Of a stretch of DNA of 64,000 nt, positions 62,520 to 64,000 are shown piece by piece (the stretch's first letter is position 1; each line of letters starts with the position of its first letter). The stretch covers positions 1 to 64,000 of the forward strand of contig JARYLU010000015.1 in NCBI GenBank assembly GCA_029907475.1, written 5' to 3'. Source of the DNA: Bacillota bacterium (GTDB lineage: Bacteria > Bacillota > DSM-12270 > Thermacetogeniales > Thermacetogeniaceae). A model generated the notes under the pieces. The model saw only the letters and a program-made list of their open reading frames with translations, was not told the origin of the DNA and did not search any database. The position numbers were made by a program, and so were the translations under genes.

Positions 62520-63028
62520 TGAAGCGCCTGATCAAGCTGACGATTGGATTTGTTTTTATGTGCTACTTTACTGGATGGATTACGCATCCGCGTTTGGTTT
62601 TGGCCGCACCTGTCTCAAGTACCGACCTCCTTGGCTATGGAAGCAAGTACCAGGGTAAACTTATTAAATTTGAAGGGGAAGTGGTCGGAGATCTGATGAA
62701 ACGCGGCGAATATACCTGGGTACCCGTCAGCGATGGCCTCAATACGATAGGTATTTGGGCGCCTTCATCATATGCAGAAAAGATTAAATATACGGGAAGT
62801 TACCGTTACCGGGGGGACATGGTAGTAATATCCGGTATCTTCCACGAGACTTGCCCTCAACATGGAGGGGAATTAGACATTCACGCAAAGAGTCTCGAGA
62901 TTAAGCAGCGAGGTTACCGGATTTCTTACCCTTTGAACCGGTTTCGTATTTTTTGTGCCGGAATCCTTGGTTTTTTCAGCTTGATTCTTTTTTTGGCAAA
63001 CCGTTTCAGGGCGAGAAACCTTTCCTGA
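62519..63028 (+). CDS. Exported membrane-anchored protein, OB-fold-like, unknown function
   Basis: A 169-residue protein with a signal peptide (hydrophobic 5-25, cleavage after VLAA), a central beta-rich domain (KYQGKLIKFEGEVVGDLMKRGEYTW to IHAKSLEI) resembling OB-fold proteins, and a C-terminal membrane helix (about 142-160) with basic end. It is translationally coupled to the TrkH gene, so a role in the transporter or cell-surface salt response is possible. No function is known to me. Confidence 0.7.
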   Translation: MKRLIKLTIGFVFMCYFTGWITHPRLVLAAPVSSTDLLGYGSKYQGKLIKFEGEVVGDLMKRGEYTWVPVSDGLNTIGIWAPSSYAEKIKYTGSYRYRGDMVVISGIFHETCPQHGGELDIHAKSLEIKQRGYRISYPLNRFRIFCAGILGFFSLILFLANRFRARNLS

Positions 63029-63067
63029 AAATAAAATCAATAAAGCTGGGGTTCTTTGAGGATCTTC

Positions 63068-63096
63068 TTGATCAGTTATGTTTTTTAGGATATAAT
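63068..63096 (+). promoter_or_regulatory. Sigma-A promoter of tRNA-Val
   Basis: TTGATC (63068-63073), 17-base spacer, TATAAT (63091-63096). Confidence 0.85.
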
Positions 63097-63134
63097 TAAG
63101 CGGACGGTAAGTGAATTTAAACATAATATTCTGC

Positions 63135-63209
63135 GGGCGCGTAGCTCAGTGGGAGAGCACCTCCTTGACGCGGAGGGGGCCGCAGGTTCAATCCCTGCCG
63201 CGCCCACCA
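63135..63209 (+). tRNA. tRNA-Val (anticodon GAC)
   Basis: The acceptor GGGCGCG pairs with CGCGCCC. Anticodon loop TTGACGC shows GAC. Encoded CCA at 63207-63209. Accessory DNA follows, so the tRNA may be an integration site. Confidence 0.93.
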
Positions 63210-63324
63210 TTAGTTTTTCCTTTAATTTCAAGGTTTTTTTGCCATGTGTAAGTACAAAATGTGTTTTTTCTGACGCTATGCTTTATGCCCGGAAGCCATA
63301 TATATTCTAGATACTCCGCGACAC

Positions 63325-63518
63325 TCATGCATATCGCATTGGCTCTGCTTGCATTTCTATTTTTTTGCTTTCAAGTATGTCAGCTATTTTCTGGGCTTCT
63401 TCTTCGCTGTGAGCGGTTTCGTAATGAAAAACCTTTTTCCTTGGCGATCCCTCCCTATGTAAACCGCAATAGTATAAGAATTCTTATTCTTACCACGCTG
63501 TCGGATTTAAGCCATCAT
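63325..63518 (-). pseudogene. N-terminal remnant of a tyrosine recombinase (integrase)
   Basis: Directly after the excisionase-like gene the minus strand reads ATG-ATG-GCT, then an in-frame TAA, then IRQRGKNSYTIAVYIGRDRQ, the arm-DNA-binding start of phage-type integrases. Past the A/T-run near 63440 the homology continues in another frame (HYETAHSEEEAQKIADIL) to TGA at 63325. One stop and one frameshift in about 60 codons, with no catalytic domain, mean a dead integrase. Confidence 0.6.
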
Positions 63519-63519
63519 T

Positions 63520-63747
63520 TTACCCCCTCTCGTAAGGGGCAGGCAGTGGAAATTTCTTCACCACCTGTACATTTTCCTGCTCTTGCAGAATCTTTCTAAG
63601 TGCATCTTCGGAAATGCGCCAGTGATGCTTTGAAAGTTTAATAGCTTTGAGTCTTCGAGTATATATCAACTCGTAGACGAAACTCCGGCTGCACCGGAGA
63701 ATACCCGCAACTTCCCTTATTGTCAGCAATGTGGATGTAGTGGTCAT
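63520..63747 (-). CDS. Excisionase/AlpA-type helix-turn-helix protein
   Basis: A 75-residue protein from ATG 63747: LLTIREVAGILRCSRSFVYELI is the MerR-like helix-turn-helix of the excisionase-type DNA-binding family, followed by the wing (KLSKHHWRISEDALRKIL). Such proteins act as recombination directionality factors or small regulators. The frame is open to 63822, but the added part is unlike the family; GGGAGGAGG lies about 20 bases upstream, farther than ideal. The adjacent integrase remnant and tRNA-Val point to a decayed integrated element. Confidence 0.75.
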   Translation of the reverse strand: MTTTSTLLTIREVAGILRCSRSFVYELIYTRRLKAIKLSKHHWRISEDALRKILQEQENVQVVKKFPLPAPYERG

Positions 63748-63822
63748 AAATTGAACGTAATAAAATCTTCCTCCTCCCTTATATATTTCAAAAATAAAAA
63801 TAAATAGTGTGTAAATAAGCAA

Positions 63823-64000
63823 TGCGTAGTAGCCACAAGGCTGTGGACTAAAAAAATGCTGTTCTAACGACGTACCAGGAGCGGGCTACGCTTTTTCCCT
63901 CCCGGCATACGGCGCCCCATACGCTGCTTGGCGCTCACTGTTGCGCCTGGCCTCGGCCCGGGCGAATACGCATGGTCTCTGCCACGCACCCGGATCTCAC
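63823..64000. other. End of window, no supported gene
   Basis: AT-rich to about 63860, then GC-rich to the edge. No convincing coding frame, repeat or RNA is seen. Confidence 0.3.

Overview
This window reads as chromosome of a thermophilic or syntrophic anaerobic Firmicute of the class Clostridia, Peptococcaceae-like. That placement is inferred from gene content: pyruvate formate-lyase with its activase, type I glutamine synthetases under an ANTAR antiterminator, a glutamate synthase split into three genes, pyruvoyl-dependent arginine decarboxylase, Ktr/Trk potassium uptake and sigma-A promoters with strong AGGAGG ribosome sites. No rRNA or species marker is present, so no species is named.

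Layout. 1-1.9 kb: accessory DNA with two transposase remnants and an AT-rich lipoprotein gene. 1.9-13 kb: PASTA kinase, pflB-pflA, an MBL hydrolase, a polysaccharide deacetylase, a winged-helix regulator plus radical SAM pair, then a decayed 2-hydroxyacyl-CoA dehydratase locus. 13-27.3 kb: a nitrogen-assimilation supercluster holding an ANTAR regulator, glnA1, ymaF, glnA2, and a long operon gltB3-lpd-lipB-lipA-lipoyl carrier-hdrBC-gltB1-gltB2-(small ORF)-glnA3. 27.4-31.7 kb: diguanylate cyclase, HD-GYP protein and chemoreceptor. 32-35 kb: DUF1540, mobB and a four-gene gas-vesicle set. 35-47 kb: housekeeping genes (DUF1015, PHP phosphatase, RidA, LysE, sugar nucleotidyltransferase plus GH15, cbiQ-cbiO, pdaD-speE-speB). 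47.5-48.2 kb: six tRNAs. 48.4-50.3 kb: wreck of a type III restriction-modification locus and a damaged DUF433/DUF5615 pair. 50.5-55.2 kb: a visibly GC-rich c-di-GMP signalling island with a 21-G tract and a frameshifted sensor gene. 55.4-63 kb: amidase, flavoprotein, L,D-transpeptidase, ATP-dependent ligase and a K+ uptake operon. 63.1-64 kb: tRNA-Val followed by an excisionase-like gene and an integrase remnant.

Most interesting content. (1) The split glutamate synthase has no GltD electron-input subunit. Its operon instead carries dihydrolipoamide dehydrogenase, both lipoate-synthesis enzymes, a free-standing 77-residue lipoyl carrier and an HdrB-HdrC fusion. I infer a lipoyl-disulfide electron relay feeding glutamate synthase, which I do not recognise as a described system. 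(2) The leaders of glnA1 and glnA2 each carry two hexaloop hairpins, the second overlapping a terminator. This is the architecture of ANTAR antitermination targets, and an ANTAR protein is encoded alongside. (3) Further items are a minimal gas-vesicle set with a zinc ribbon fused to a GvpA-like protein, a possible phase-variable G21 start region, an unannotated 47-residue membrane protein inside the K+ operon, and a 17-bp repeat in front of two adjacent genes.
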